This document shows positions 1 through 9,251 of a stretch of 64,000 nucleotides of DNA, in pieces. The translations under genes and the position numbers were made by a program. Below the pieces are notes generated by a model that was not told the DNA's origin, made no database searches, and saw only the letters and a program-made list of their open reading frames with translations. Origin of the DNA: Ignavibacteriota bacterium (GTDB lineage Bacteria; Bacteroidota; Ignavibacteria; Ignavibacteriales; Melioribacteraceae); the NCBI GenBank assembly GCA_002746605.1, contig PDPT01000043.1, forward strand, positions 1 through 64,000. The letters are read 5' to 3'. Each line of letters starts with the position of its first letter. Position 1 is the stretch's first letter.

Positions 1-1737
1 GGCATTCCAAGCACTTGGTCTAAAAATTCTTTCTTCTTCCACATTGTGCATATTTACGGGAATCCTTAACATTGATGCAAGCGTAATTAGTTTATCTCCA
101 ATATGTCCGTAACTTGCAACACAATGATTTGCTCCCCAATTAGCCATTACCGAATAAACATTTTTGAAAGCTCCCTTACCATTTAATATTGGAACAAACC
201 AAGTTGTAGGCCAAGTAGGATCAGTTCTTTCATCTAAGATTTTGTGAACTTCTTGCGGTAGTTCTATTGAAAAACCTTCGGCAATTTGCAGAACCGGACC
301 TAATCCATCGATAATATTTATTCTAAAAATTGTTAGAGGCATCCCACTCTCGGTTAAAAAGTTAGATGAAAATCCGCCGCCTCTAAAATATTCTTTGTTT
401 GAAGGATACCAAGTTACAGCATCTAAACATTCTTTTGTTTCTTCCGAAGAAATTTCCCACCAAGGTTTCATTACGGGTTTCCCGTTTTCTTTCTGTTTTC
501 CTGTTCCGTCTAATGTTGCAGAGCCTGAATTTATCAGGTGAATAATTCCCGCTTCCGCTTTATCTTCTAAATCATAACCTGTTACCCGTTTAACCGATTC
601 ATTGCTCCAGAATGTTCTTACATCAGCAAAGATTTGAGCTGTATTTGTCAGCAGATTTCCGAAAAGCATTGAAATTCCGTTGAGATGATCATTTTCCGTT
701 GCAATTAAGTAGGGAGCTCTTATTCCGTTCCAATCAAAAGAAGAGTTAAGAATCGCTTCGGAAAAATCACCGTTGGGATAATGATCCGTCCAATGACGCT
801 GACCTTGAAATCCTGAAACTACTGCATTATAACCCATCGCTTCTTCTGCAAAACCTTTATCTTTTAACTTGCTGTTTCCAATCATCATATCTCTTATAAT
901 CATCGTCATCTTAATAACAAATTCCCATTCATCATTTCTTCTTTTGTCATCGATTTTATTTTTTTCTTTGTTTCTATCATTACCTTCATTGCAGAATTGA
1001 TTTTTCCAAACTAGAGCTTTTTCCAATTCTTCTTCGTCATAAATTTTTTCATTAATTCTTCTTATTATTTCAGTCATGTCAACAAATTGTGTTCTAATGC
1101 CAAGATATTTGCTAAGGAATTTTGTATCAATTATTGAACCTGCAATTCCCATGGAAACACTTCCAAGTGATAGATATGTTTTATCTTTCATGCTCACAGC
1201 AGCAAGAGCTGCATTAGCAAAAAGTAGCAGCTTATATTTTACATCTTCTGGGATTGTTGTGTCGTTACTATCTTGAACATCTTTTCCATAAATACCAAAA
1301 ATCGGCAGCCCCATTTGACTATATCCGGCAAGAGCTGCTGCAAGATAAACTGCACCCGGTCTTTCCGTTCCGTTAAATCCCCACACCGCTTTGGGAATAG
1401 CAGGATTAGAATCCATTACTTCCAAACCGTAGCACCAGCAAGGTGTAACGGTTAATGAGATTTCAACTCCTTCATTCTTAAATTTCTCTGCCACTTCAGC
1501 AGCTTCTGCATTACCACCAATGCAATGATTTGGTATTACACATTCTATTTGTGTTCCATTTGAATGAAAAATATTTTCGCTCAAAAATCTTGCAGCATTT
1601 TTTGCCATGTTCATTGTTTGTTCTTCAAGAGATTCTCTTACGCCTCCTCTTCTCCCGTCAATTACGGGTCTGATACCAATCTTAGGCAAATTATTTTTGT
1701 ATCGTTTTACTTTATTCTCTTTCTGAAAAGTTTCCAT
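1..1737 (-). CDS. fucI: L-fucose isomerase (C-terminal end truncated by window edge)
   Basis: Reverse-strand reading gives [41 protein letters not shown]...[33 protein letters not shown]...; typical FucI; followed upstream by a class II aldolase and a LacI regulator. Not in the ORF track because it runs off the window. Confidence 0.93.
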   Translation of the reverse strand, partial: METFQKENKVKRYKNNLPKIGIRPVIDGRRGGVRESLEEQTMNMAKNAARFLSENIFHSNGTQIECVIPNHCIGGNAEAAEVAEKFKNEGVEISLTVTPCWCYGLEVMDSNPAIPKAVWGFNGTERPGAVYLAAALAGYSQMGLPIFGIYGKDVQDSNDTTIPEDVKYKLLLFANAALAAVSMKDKTYLSLGSVSMGIAGSIIDTKFLSKYLGIRTQFVDMTEIIRRINEKIYDEEELEKALVWKNQFCNEGNDRNKEKNKIDDKRRNDEWEFVIKMTMIIRDMMIGNSKLKDKGFAEEAMGYNAVVSGFQGQRHWTDHYPNGDFSEAILNSSFDWNGIRAPYLIATENDHLNGISMLFGNLLTNTAQIFADVRTFWSNESVKRVTGYDLEDKAEAGIIHLINSGSATLDGTGKQKENGKPVMKPWWEISSEETKECLDAVTWYPSNKEYFRGGGFSSNFLTESGMPLTIFRINIIDGLGPVLQIAEGFSIELPQEVHKILDERTDPTWPTTWFVPILNGKGAFKNVYSVMANWGANHCVASYGHIGDKLITLASMLRIPVNMHNVEEERIFRPSAWNA

Positions 1738-1762
1738 TTTTACTCCAAAAAAATTTTATCTG

Positions 1763-2443
1763 TTATTTTAATTTAATTTCAGGTTTATCAATATTTTCTC
1801 TAATGCCGTATTTTTTTCTCTGTGCTATTAGTTTTTTGATTTGTTCTTCATTTAATTCATTAACCGTTCCAATTTGTTCGGCTATAAAATTTATTTTTGC
1901 GAAGTGTTCCAAAGTTTCCATTTTATGATAAGCATTAAGTACAGAATTACCTACAGCTAACGCTCCGTGATTTTCTAATAGAAAAGCATCATAATACGGT
2001 AGTAAAGGAATAAGCGGTTCAGATAATTCCGGAGTTCCGGGGGTGCCATATTTTACAAGCGGGATTTTGCCAAGTGCAATAATCACTTCCGGCAAAACAT
2101 ATTTATCTAAAGATCTTCCCGCAACAGCATAGCCCGTTGCATAAGGCGGATGTGAATGATTAACACTCATCACATCAGGTCTATCTTTGTAAATCTGCAA
2201 GTGCATAAAAATTTCGGAAGATGCCTTTTTACCTTCTTCAAGCGAGTTGCCATTAAAATCTACAAGCACCAACATATCAGTAGTAAGAAACCCTTTGCTT
2301 ACGCCAGTGGGAGTTACCAAAACTCTCTCATTATCTATTCGGGCACTAATATTTCCATCATTGGAAGCTACATAACCTCTATCGTATGTACGTTTGCCGA
2401 CTTCTACAATTTGCTTTTTTAACTCTTCAATTTTTGCTTTCAT
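1763..2443 (-). CDS. fucA: Class II aldolase/adducin family protein, probable L-fuculose-1-phosphate aldolase
   Basis: SNDGNISAR, NHSHPPYATGYAVAG and LLENHGALAVG motifs of class II aldolases; adjacent to fucI. Confidence 0.85.
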   Translation of the reverse strand: MKAKIEELKKQIVEVGKRTYDRGYVASNDGNISARIDNERVLVTPTGVSKGFLTTDMLVLVDFNGNSLEEGKKASSEIFMHLQIYKDRPDVMSVNHSHPPYATGYAVAGRSLDKYVLPEVIIALGKIPLVKYGTPGTPELSEPLIPLLPYYDAFLLENHGALAVGNSVLNAYHKMETLEHFAKINFIAEQIGTVNELNEEQIKKLIAQRKKYGIRENIDKPEIKLK

Positions 2444-2446
2444 TTT

Positions 2447-3466
2447 TTAATTTGTTCTCCTTATAATTTTCCTTAAATCTTTTACGGAATTTCCAATAAA
2501 CATTTCCGGCTTAATAATAAATTTTTTAGTTCTTATTTTTTTATCACTATTTATTTTCTTTATTAAATGTTCAATAGCTTGTGTTGCTATTTTTTCTACA
2601 GGTTGAATGGTACAGGTAATTAGAGGGTTTATTATTTCATGGTTAGGCAAATCATCAAAAGCTATAAGCGATATATCTTCCGGAATTTTTAATTTAAGTT
2701 CTTTGATTGCTTTAATTGCACCAATTGTCATTAAGCTGTTAAAAGAATAAATTACAGTAGGTTTATTTTTGCTTGATAGCAGTTCTTTTGTTTTTTTGTA
2801 AGCAATTTCTTTTTTGAAATGACAATCGAGTACATAATCAGGATTAATTTTAATTTTTCTCTTTTTCATTACATCTATAAAAGCATCATACCTGTAAGAA
2901 CCTGAAATAAACTCACCCGAACCCTTTAATACTGCAATTTTAATATGACCTTTGTTTATTAAATATTCAACTATTTCTTTTGAACCTTGATAATGATCCG
3001 CAAGAAAATAATCTGATTTTATCTCGTTGTAATATCTATCTACCAAAACATATTTTATTTTGTTTTTATCCAAAAACTTAACCGAATGAATCGAAGCCGG
3101 AGCTAAAATAACGCCATCAACTTTTTGCGAAGCTAAGAGTTTTACATACTTCAATTCCCTTTCACAATTTTCTTCTGTGTTGCACAAAAAAACATTGTAG
3201 TTTAATTTGCGGGCATAATTTTCTGCGGTTCTAAAAAGTTCATTGAAATAAGTATTCTTAGTATCAGCAAGAACAATTCCGAGTACATTAGTTTTTTTCT
3301 TGACTAATGATCTTGCTATTTCATTTGGAAAGTAACCGATTTCATTAATTGTATTCGATATTTTTTCTTGGGTTTTTTTACTTACTTTTTCACAGTCATT
3401 AAAGTATCTTGAAACTGTAATAACTGAAACACCCGATTTATCGGCAACATCTTTAATTGTAGGCAT
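2447..3466 (-). CDS. LacI family transcriptional regulator
   Basis: N-terminal HTH TIKDVADKSGVSVITVSRYFND and periplasmic-binding-like sensor domain; first gene of the fucose operon. Confidence 0.93.
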   Translation of the reverse strand: MPTIKDVADKSGVSVITVSRYFNDCEKVSKKTQEKISNTINEIGYFPNEIARSLVKKKTNVLGIVLADTKNTYFNELFRTAENYARKLNYNVFLCNTEENCERELKYVKLLASQKVDGVILAPASIHSVKFLDKNKIKYVLVDRYYNEIKSDYFLADHYQGSKEIVEYLINKGHIKIAVLKGSGEFISGSYRYDAFIDVMKKRKIKINPDYVLDCHFKKEIAYKKTKELLSSKNKPTVIYSFNSLMTIGAIKAIKELKLKIPEDISLIAFDDLPNHEIINPLITCTIQPVEKIATQAIEHLIKKINSDKKIRTKKFIIKPEMFIGNSVKDLRKIIRRTN

Positions 3467-3490
3467 TTAATTTTATTTTCATCCTTCAAA

Positions 3491-3506
3491 TGATAAACGT
3501 TTATCA
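3491..3506. promoter_or_regulatory. Candidate LacI-family operator, perfect palindrome TGATAAACGTTTATCA
   Basis: 16 bp perfect palindrome with central CG, 25 bp upstream of the LacI-family start codon. Confidence 0.75.
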
Positions 3507-3621
3507 TAAACACCTAAAAGTAATACTTTCAGATAACAAAAAAAATATAATAAATTTTTTATTTTATGTACGCGATGAAATATGGAATTCTAAGAAAACT
3601 GGTCCAAATATTTTAGGTTAT

Positions 3622-4401
3622 TTAAAACTTTAGTTTACGCATTCCAATATGGCAAATAGCAAAATCGTATTTTACAGGATCAACAAAATCATATTGCTTT
3701 AAGTTTTCAGTAATTTCTTCTGCCATTTGCCAGCTAACATTTTTCTTTTTCGTAAGTCCAAGTTTTTTGCTGATTCTCGCGATATGTGTATCGACCGGAA
3801 TTATTAATTGATTTGTTCTTATTGATTCCCAGAAACCAAAATCCAAGTCATCTTTTCGAACCATCCAACGCAAGAACAAATTCATACGTTTACAAGCACT
3901 TCCGGAAAACGGATCGGGAAACATAAACTTTACACCTCGTGTTAAATTTCCAAAAGTATTAGAAATTTCCAAAAGATTTTTTGAAAAAAAAGAAAGCGAA
4001 TTTTTTATGGTTACATCTTGTTCAAAATAATAAAGTAAAAAGAAATGTTTTAACGACTCATATTCATTTAAAACAAATTTAATTGTATTAAATAATGTTG
4101 CAACATCTTTTCCCGTAAAAAATCTGTGCTTGAATATATTAAAAAATTCAGCATAGTTTTTTTCATCAAACTCTTTGAAGAATTCTGCAGGGTTTTCACC
4201 AATCAAAGCATGAACTTTTTCCAATGAATTAATAATCTGTTTTACATTTCCATAAGCAAATATTGACGAAATAAGCGCAGAAATTTCAACATCCACTTCA
4301 TTATTAAACTTACGAGGAAAGATTAAAGGATCAGGATAAATCTGTTCAGCATCAAATTTCTTATAATGATATTCTAACTTTCTTTTTAGTGATTTATCCA
4401 T
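3622..4401 (-). CDS. TIGR02757/DUF2400 family protein
   Basis: DPLIFPRKFNNEVDVEISALISSIFAYGNVKQI ... LFLRWMVRKDDLDFG ... PVDTHIARISKKLGL typical of the family. Confidence 0.85.
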   Translation of the reverse strand: MDKSLKRKLEYHYKKFDAEQIYPDPLIFPRKFNNEVDVEISALISSIFAYGNVKQIINSLEKVHALIGENPAEFFKEFDEKNYAEFFNIFKHRFFTGKDVATLFNTIKFVLNEYESLKHFFLLYYFEQDVTIKNSLSFFSKNLLEISNTFGNLTRGVKFMFPDPFSGSACKRMNLFLRWMVRKDDLDFGFWESIRTNQLIIPVDTHIARISKKLGLTKKKNVSWQMAEEITENLKQYDFVDPVKYDFAICHIGMRKLKF

Positions 4402-4407
4402 AGAAAC

Positions 4408-5121
4408 TTAGATTTCCAAGAGAACTTTCATTTCCCTAATAGCTTGTTCTAATCCGACAAAAACCGAACGAGCAATTACAGCCTGACCAATACTTACTTC
4501 ATCAACACTTTTTATTGCTCTGAATTCTTTCACATTGTTATAATTTAAACCGTGTCCGGCATTAACACCGAGACCGAATTTTTTTGCGTGGATTGCAGCT
4601 TGTCTTATTCGTTCAAGCTCATCAAACATATCTTCTTCTGTTTTTGCATTGGCATAAACTCCGGTATGAATTTCAATCAAATCTGCATCAATCTCTACAG
4701 AAGCATCAATTTGATTAAGATCGGGTTCAACAAAAAGTGAGACAGGAATTTCCGCTTCATGAAATTGAACTATTGTATCTTTTAACGATTCAATATTATC
4801 AATTACATTTAATCCGCCTTCTGTGGTAAGCTCTTCCCTCTTTTCGGGAACCAATGTTACTAAATCGGGCTGTACATCAACTGCAATATCAATTATTTCT
4901 TTAACTGCAGCCATCTCCAAATCTAATTTGGTTTTAAGTTGCTCTTTTAACAAACGAACATCTCTTTCGTTAATGTGTCGTCTATCTTCTCTAAGGTGCA
5001 CAACAATTCCATCTATTCCGTAAATTTCTGCCATTAATGCAAACGTAACCGGATCAGGATTTTCTTCTGCGCGAGCATTTCTTAAAACGGCAACATGATC
5101 AACATTAAGTGTAAATTTCAT
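4408..5121 (-). CDS. pdxJ: Pyridoxine 5'-phosphate synthase
   Basis: LNVDHVAVLRNARAEENPDPV...HLREDRRHI...LVPEKREELTTEGGL...GLGVNAGHGLNYNNV. Confidence 0.97.
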   Translation of the reverse strand: MKFTLNVDHVAVLRNARAEENPDPVTFALMAEIYGIDGIVVHLREDRRHINERDVRLLKEQLKTKLDLEMAAVKEIIDIAVDVQPDLVTLVPEKREELTTEGGLNVIDNIESLKDTIVQFHEAEIPVSLFVEPDLNQIDASVEIDADLIEIHTGVYANAKTEEDMFDELERIRQAAIHAKKFGLGVNAGHGLNYNNVKEFRAIKSVDEVSIGQAVIARSVFVGLEQAIREMKVLLEI

Positions 5122-5191
5122 TGTTTTATCCTTTCTATTTTTTAGATAAAGATAAAATAATAATTTTCTTGTTTATAAAGTATGATATTTT

Positions 5192-5905
5192 TTAGACTAA
5201 TGATAAAATATCGAGAAGAATAAGAATGATTACGTGAATTAAAAAACCATAAAAAAAACTTCTTGTCCTTAGTGCAAGATAACCAAGAAAAATTCCACCT
5301 GCAATTGATGCGAATGTTTCGATGAAGGGTTTTCCATTGTGAAGTAAAACAAATGGAATGAGTTGAATAAAAATTGAATAAAAGCCGAACTTTTTTTCAA
5401 GACCAAATAATAAAAATCCTCTTAGAATAAATTCCCATGAGAAAATGAACATAAGCAAAAACAGCTCATAAAAAATAAATATTCTTAGATCACTTTTAGC
5501 ACTTTGCATTAAAGGAAAGTATTCATTAAAATTTTCTGAATTGGAGATTATAATTATAATCGGGAGAAAAAATAAAATTGAAATAAAAACATAAGTAAAT
5601 CCTATCTTTTTATTTTTCAGATTAATTCCGTATTCTTTAATATTCTCTCGGAAATAAAATTTAGTAATCAATAACGGAACAATTAGAAAAAGGAAAACAT
5701 CTGCAACAAACCAGTAACCAAACGAAAAGCAATCTTGAGAAGTTTGAGCATAATTATCAACAAAAGAAAATTGGGTTAAGAAAAAATTAGGATTTGCAAA
5801 ATACCAACTTAAAGTAAAGATAACAATTGAACTCAAAAAAATCGTTACGATTTTTCTATCGAGGTGCTTAAAATTTTTAATAAATAAGTTTAATTCTTTT
5901 TTCAT
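5192..5905 (-). CDS. CPBP family intramembrane protein (Abi/CAAX protease-like)
   Basis: Multi-pass membrane protein with WEFILRGFLLFG and FVLLHNGKP motifs; first Glu of the usual EExxxR motif is Trp. Confidence 0.75.
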   Translation of the reverse strand: MKKELNLFIKNFKHLDRKIVTIFLSSIVIFTLSWYFANPNFFLTQFSFVDNYAQTSQDCFSFGYWFVADVFLFLIVPLLITKFYFRENIKEYGINLKNKKIGFTYVFISILFFLPIIIIISNSENFNEYFPLMQSAKSDLRIFIFYELFLLMFIFSWEFILRGFLLFGLEKKFGFYSIFIQLIPFVLLHNGKPFIETFASIAGGIFLGYLALRTRSFFYGFLIHVIILILLDILSLV

Positions 5906-5931
5906 TTTTTGTAAATATTCAGATAGAAAAT

Positions 5932-5965
5932 AAAAAACCGCAGATTTGGTAATCCACGGTTTTTA
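5932..5965 (-). terminator. Rho-independent terminator-like hairpin downstream of the aldehyde dehydrogenase
   Basis: Minus strand AAAAACCG...CGGTTTTTT imperfect stem with U-tract, between the stop at 6014 and the next start at 5905. Confidence 0.6.
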
Positions 5966-6013
5966 TACAATGCATCAAACTTTTAATTTTAATCTTTTAA
6001 CTTTCAACTAAAA

Positions 6014-7546
6014 TTAAATATCGAATTTTATACCTTGAGCAAGAGGTAAAGTTTTTCCGTAGTTAATTGTGTTAGTTTGTCTTCTCATATAAGCCTTCCA
6101 AGCATCAGAACCGGATTCACGACCACCACCGGTTTCTTTTTCGCCACCGAACGCTCCACCGATTTCCGCTCCTGAAGTTCCAATGTTTACATTTGCTATT
6201 CCACAATCGCTACCGGAAGCAGATAGAAATTCTTCGGCTTCTTGAATATTGTTTGTGAAAATTGCAGAAGATAAACCTTGCACAACTCCATTGTGAAGTT
6301 CAATTGCTTTGCTTACATCTCCCTTATATTTTATTAAGTAAAGAATTGGAGCAAATGTTTCTTCTTGTACAATTTTATATTTATTTTCAGCTTCAACAAT
6401 TGCAGGCATAATGTAACAACCGGAGCCATAGCCTTTTCCGGAAAGGACTTCGCCTCCATAAATAATTTTTCCACCTTCTTCTTTAGCACGTTCTAAAGCA
6501 TTTGTAAAATCGGCAACAGCAGCTTTGTCTATAAGCGGACCAACATGATTTTTTTCATCTAATGGTGAACCAATTCTTAATCCTTTGTAAGCTTTTAAAA
6601 TAGCTGTCTTAACTTTATCGTAAATGCTTTCGTGAATAATTAATCTTCTTGTACTGGTACATCTTTGTCCGCAAGTACCAACAGCACCAAACACAATTGC
6701 AGGCAACGCCATTTTCAAATCTGAATCGGGAGTTAAAATTATAGCATTGTTTCCACCTAGCTCTAAAATTGCTTTACCGAAACGTTTGGCAATAACTTCT
6801 GCACCGTGTCTTCCAACATGAGTAGAACCTGTAATGGAAATCAATGGTAGTCTGGAATCGTTAAGCATTTCTTCACCAACTGATGAACCTCTACCAATTA
6901 CAAGTGTAAATAAACCTTCTGGAAGTTTATTTTCTTTTATTACTTCACCAACAATGTTTTGAACCGCAATTGCAGTTAATGGAACTTTTGAAGATGGTTT
7001 CCAAAGATTTGTATCGCCACAAACTGTAGCTATCATTGCATTCCAAGACCAAACTGCTACCGGAAAGTTAAATGCAGAAATTGTTCCGACAACTCCAAGC
7101 GGATGATATTGATCATACATTCTGTGATTTGGTCTTTCGGATTTCATTGTGTAACCGTAAAGCTGCCGTGATTGCCCAACGGCAAAATCACAAATGTCAA
7201 TCATTTCTTGAACTTCGCCCAAACCTTCTTGAAGAGATTTACCCATTTCGTAAGAGACTAAACGCCCGAGCGGTTCTTTATACTTTCTTAGCTTATCACC
7301 AATTTGTCTTACAATTTCACCTCTTTTTGGTGCAGGTACATTTCGCCATTCCAAAAATGCTTTATGAGCAACTTTAACTACTTTTTCATAATCAGCTTTT
7401 GATGCTTGATAAACCGAGGCAATTAGTTTACCATCAACCGGAGAATGAATATCAAGTTTCCCTTCCGATTTTGTTGTATTCCATTTTAATCCTGTTGATG
7501 AACCAAAATTTACTTTTTTGACTTTTAGTCTTCTTAAGAAATCCAT
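6014..7546 (-). CDS. Aldehyde dehydrogenase, ALDH7A1/aminoadipate-semialdehyde dehydrogenase type
   Basis: ALDH signatures [11 protein letters not shown] and [47 protein letters not shown] typical of the ALDH7 subfamily. Confidence 0.88.
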   Translation of the reverse strand: MDFLRRLKVKKVNFGSSTGLKWNTTKSEGKLDIHSPVDGKLIASVYQASKADYEKVVKVAHKAFLEWRNVPAPKRGEIVRQIGDKLRKYKEPLGRLVSYEMGKSLQEGLGEVQEMIDICDFAVGQSRQLYGYTMKSERPNHRMYDQYHPLGVVGTISAFNFPVAVWSWNAMIATVCGDTNLWKPSSKVPLTAIAVQNIVGEVIKENKLPEGLFTLVIGRGSSVGEEMLNDSRLPLISITGSTHVGRHGAEVIAKRFGKAILELGGNNAIILTPDSDLKMALPAIVFGAVGTCGQRCTSTRRLIIHESIYDKVKTAILKAYKGLRIGSPLDEKNHVGPLIDKAAVADFTNALERAKEEGGKIIYGGEVLSGKGYGSGCYIMPAIVEAENKYKIVQEETFAPILYLIKYKGDVSKAIELHNGVVQGLSSAIFTNNIQEAEEFLSASGSDCGIANVNIGTSGAEIGGAFGGEKETGGGRESGSDAWKAYMRRQTNTINYGKTLPLAQGIKFDI

Positions 7547-7760
7547 AATAAATCCTTTTAATTATTTAATTAAAAACTTATAATGTAAAATTATAAACTT
7601 TTTTGCTGAATCTTAAATTCTTTTTGTAATTTTTTTGATTTTACTTTAAAAGTATTAAAAAAATAATTAAGTTAAAGTATCTATTAATTAAATACTTAAC
7701 ACTACTTGCAAGATGCGGCTTCCTCACTTTGGAGGCCGTAATCTTTTTGGTATCGTTCAT

Positions 7761-7808
7761 TAAATATAGAAAGCTTATTATCTAACCTTTAGAAATAATA
7801 ATTTAAAT
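7761..7808. repeat. Imperfect ~46 bp repeat, copy A
   Basis: taaatatagaaagcttattatctaacctttagaaataataatttaaatt matches 14371-14416 in the same orientation with few mismatches and one 1-nt indel. Confidence 0.65.
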
Positions 7809-7972
7809 TAAATCTTTCAAGATAATGTCTTATCCTTAATTATATTCTGCTACTGTAAAGATTACTACTTTTGACTAAAAAAGTTGTTCTCCAACAATTA
7901 CTTTGAGTAATTCTTAAATAATCCATATAGAAAAATTTAATATTCCTATTTTTTAATTTTCCTGTAGAGCCC

Positions 7973-9211
7973 TTATTCAATGATATTGGTAATTACTGAA
8001 TTTGATTCATAGAAAAAAACAAAAATACAAAAGAGAACTGCCGATAAAATAATTCCGTACATAAATATTGTATAGGCTAATCTTAAAAGTTTATATTTTT
8101 TACCAAGAACTTGACCCAGATAATAAAAATCTTTTATCATACTTTCATAAAGGAATTCTTTATCATCTATTAACTCATTCATTCCTAAAGTAAAATCTTT
8201 TAGATTCATATTAAAAAAGTTTCCAAAAAATAATAGATTAACTTTTTTGTTTTCAACATCTTCTCTAGTAAAAGTTCCCGAAGATACCTTAGGTCTAGTA
8301 ACTAATACAGATAAAATTAATGTTGTTAGACTGGTTAAGACTAATACAAAAGTCGGAATAATCAGATTTGGATAAACATTTAATTGTCTTGTTAATATTG
8401 TAAAAATTCCACCGAGTAAAAGAGTATTTACACTTATCATAATATTTGCTTTACTATCTGCCATAGAGCTAAAACTTACGTGAGTCCGCATTACATTTCT
8501 GAACATTGTTTCAATTCCTCGATCAGATTTTTTTGCTTGAACAGACTTTGCTGATAACTTCTTTTTTTCAATATCAATTTTTTCTTTTCTTGTTTTTTGA
8601 TTTTTTCTACTTTCAACTTTCTTTTTGTATTTCTTTTGAAGTTTTAAAATATTTTTCATTTTAGTTGGTTCAAACTCTGATTTTGCATAATTAGTAAAGA
8701 ATTTTGATGAGGTTAAAAAATCAATATTAAGCTTAAGCCATTCAAAATCGGTTATTTCTCTTTTTTCTTTTTTCTCAAATTCAAGTCGTAGTAATTCCGT
8801 TTGGTCAAAAAAATCTTTAGTCCCTAAATGAGCAAGATCTGCATCACAAATTATTTCTTCTAATAAATTTTTAGGTTTTTGCGGTATTTCCGTTACAGAA
8901 ATAAGATTGCAAACTTTATTGATTTTTTCAGAAGGGTAATTGATATTTGTTAAGTATTTTTTAGCAATTTTTATACTTTTATTTTCATGACCCTCACGTG
9001 TACTTGTGTAACCTGTATCATGAAACCAAGCCGCAATAAGTAATAACTCCATATCTTCATCAGAAATATTACAATGTTTTCCTATTTGCATTACATATTC
9101 AACTGTTTGTTGAATATGATAAATATTATGATAAATATTTTCAGCAGGAATATATTTTTTGTAATAATCTAAAATATAATTTTTTACTTTTAGTAATATT
9201 TGATTGTCCAT
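7973..9211 (-). CDS. HD-domain phosphohydrolase fused to a Pycsar-effector-type (DUF5706) two-TM domain
   Basis: N-terminal HD motifs (YHNIYHIQQT, AAWFHDTGY, ICDADLAHLG); C-terminal RNVMRTHVSFSSMADSKANIMISVNTLLLGG... and second TM near the C-terminus, as in DUF5706/PycTM proteins. Confidence 0.85.
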   Translation of the reverse strand: MDNQILLKVKNYILDYYKKYIPAENIYHNIYHIQQTVEYVMQIGKHCNISDEDMELLLIAAWFHDTGYTSTREGHENKSIKIAKKYLTNINYPSEKINKVCNLISVTEIPQKPKNLLEEIICDADLAHLGTKDFFDQTELLRLEFEKKEKREITDFEWLKLNIDFLTSSKFFTNYAKSEFEPTKMKNILKLQKKYKKKVESRKNQKTRKEKIDIEKKKLSAKSVQAKKSDRGIETMFRNVMRTHVSFSSMADSKANIMISVNTLLLGGIFTILTRQLNVYPNLIIPTFVLVLTSLTTLILSVLVTRPKVSSGTFTREDVENKKVNLLFFGNFFNMNLKDFTLGMNELIDDKEFLYESMIKDFYYLGQVLGKKYKLLRLAYTIFMYGIILSAVLFCIFVFFYESNSVITNIIE

Positions 9212-9251
9212 ACTTTTTATTTTATTTTTTTTAATTTAATTTTTTCCTCTA

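Noticed and set aside
1076-1776. Small plus-strand ORFs 1076..1276, 1273..1455, 1564..1776
   Set aside because: They lie opposite the fucI coding sequence, which is missing from the track only because it is truncated by the window edge.
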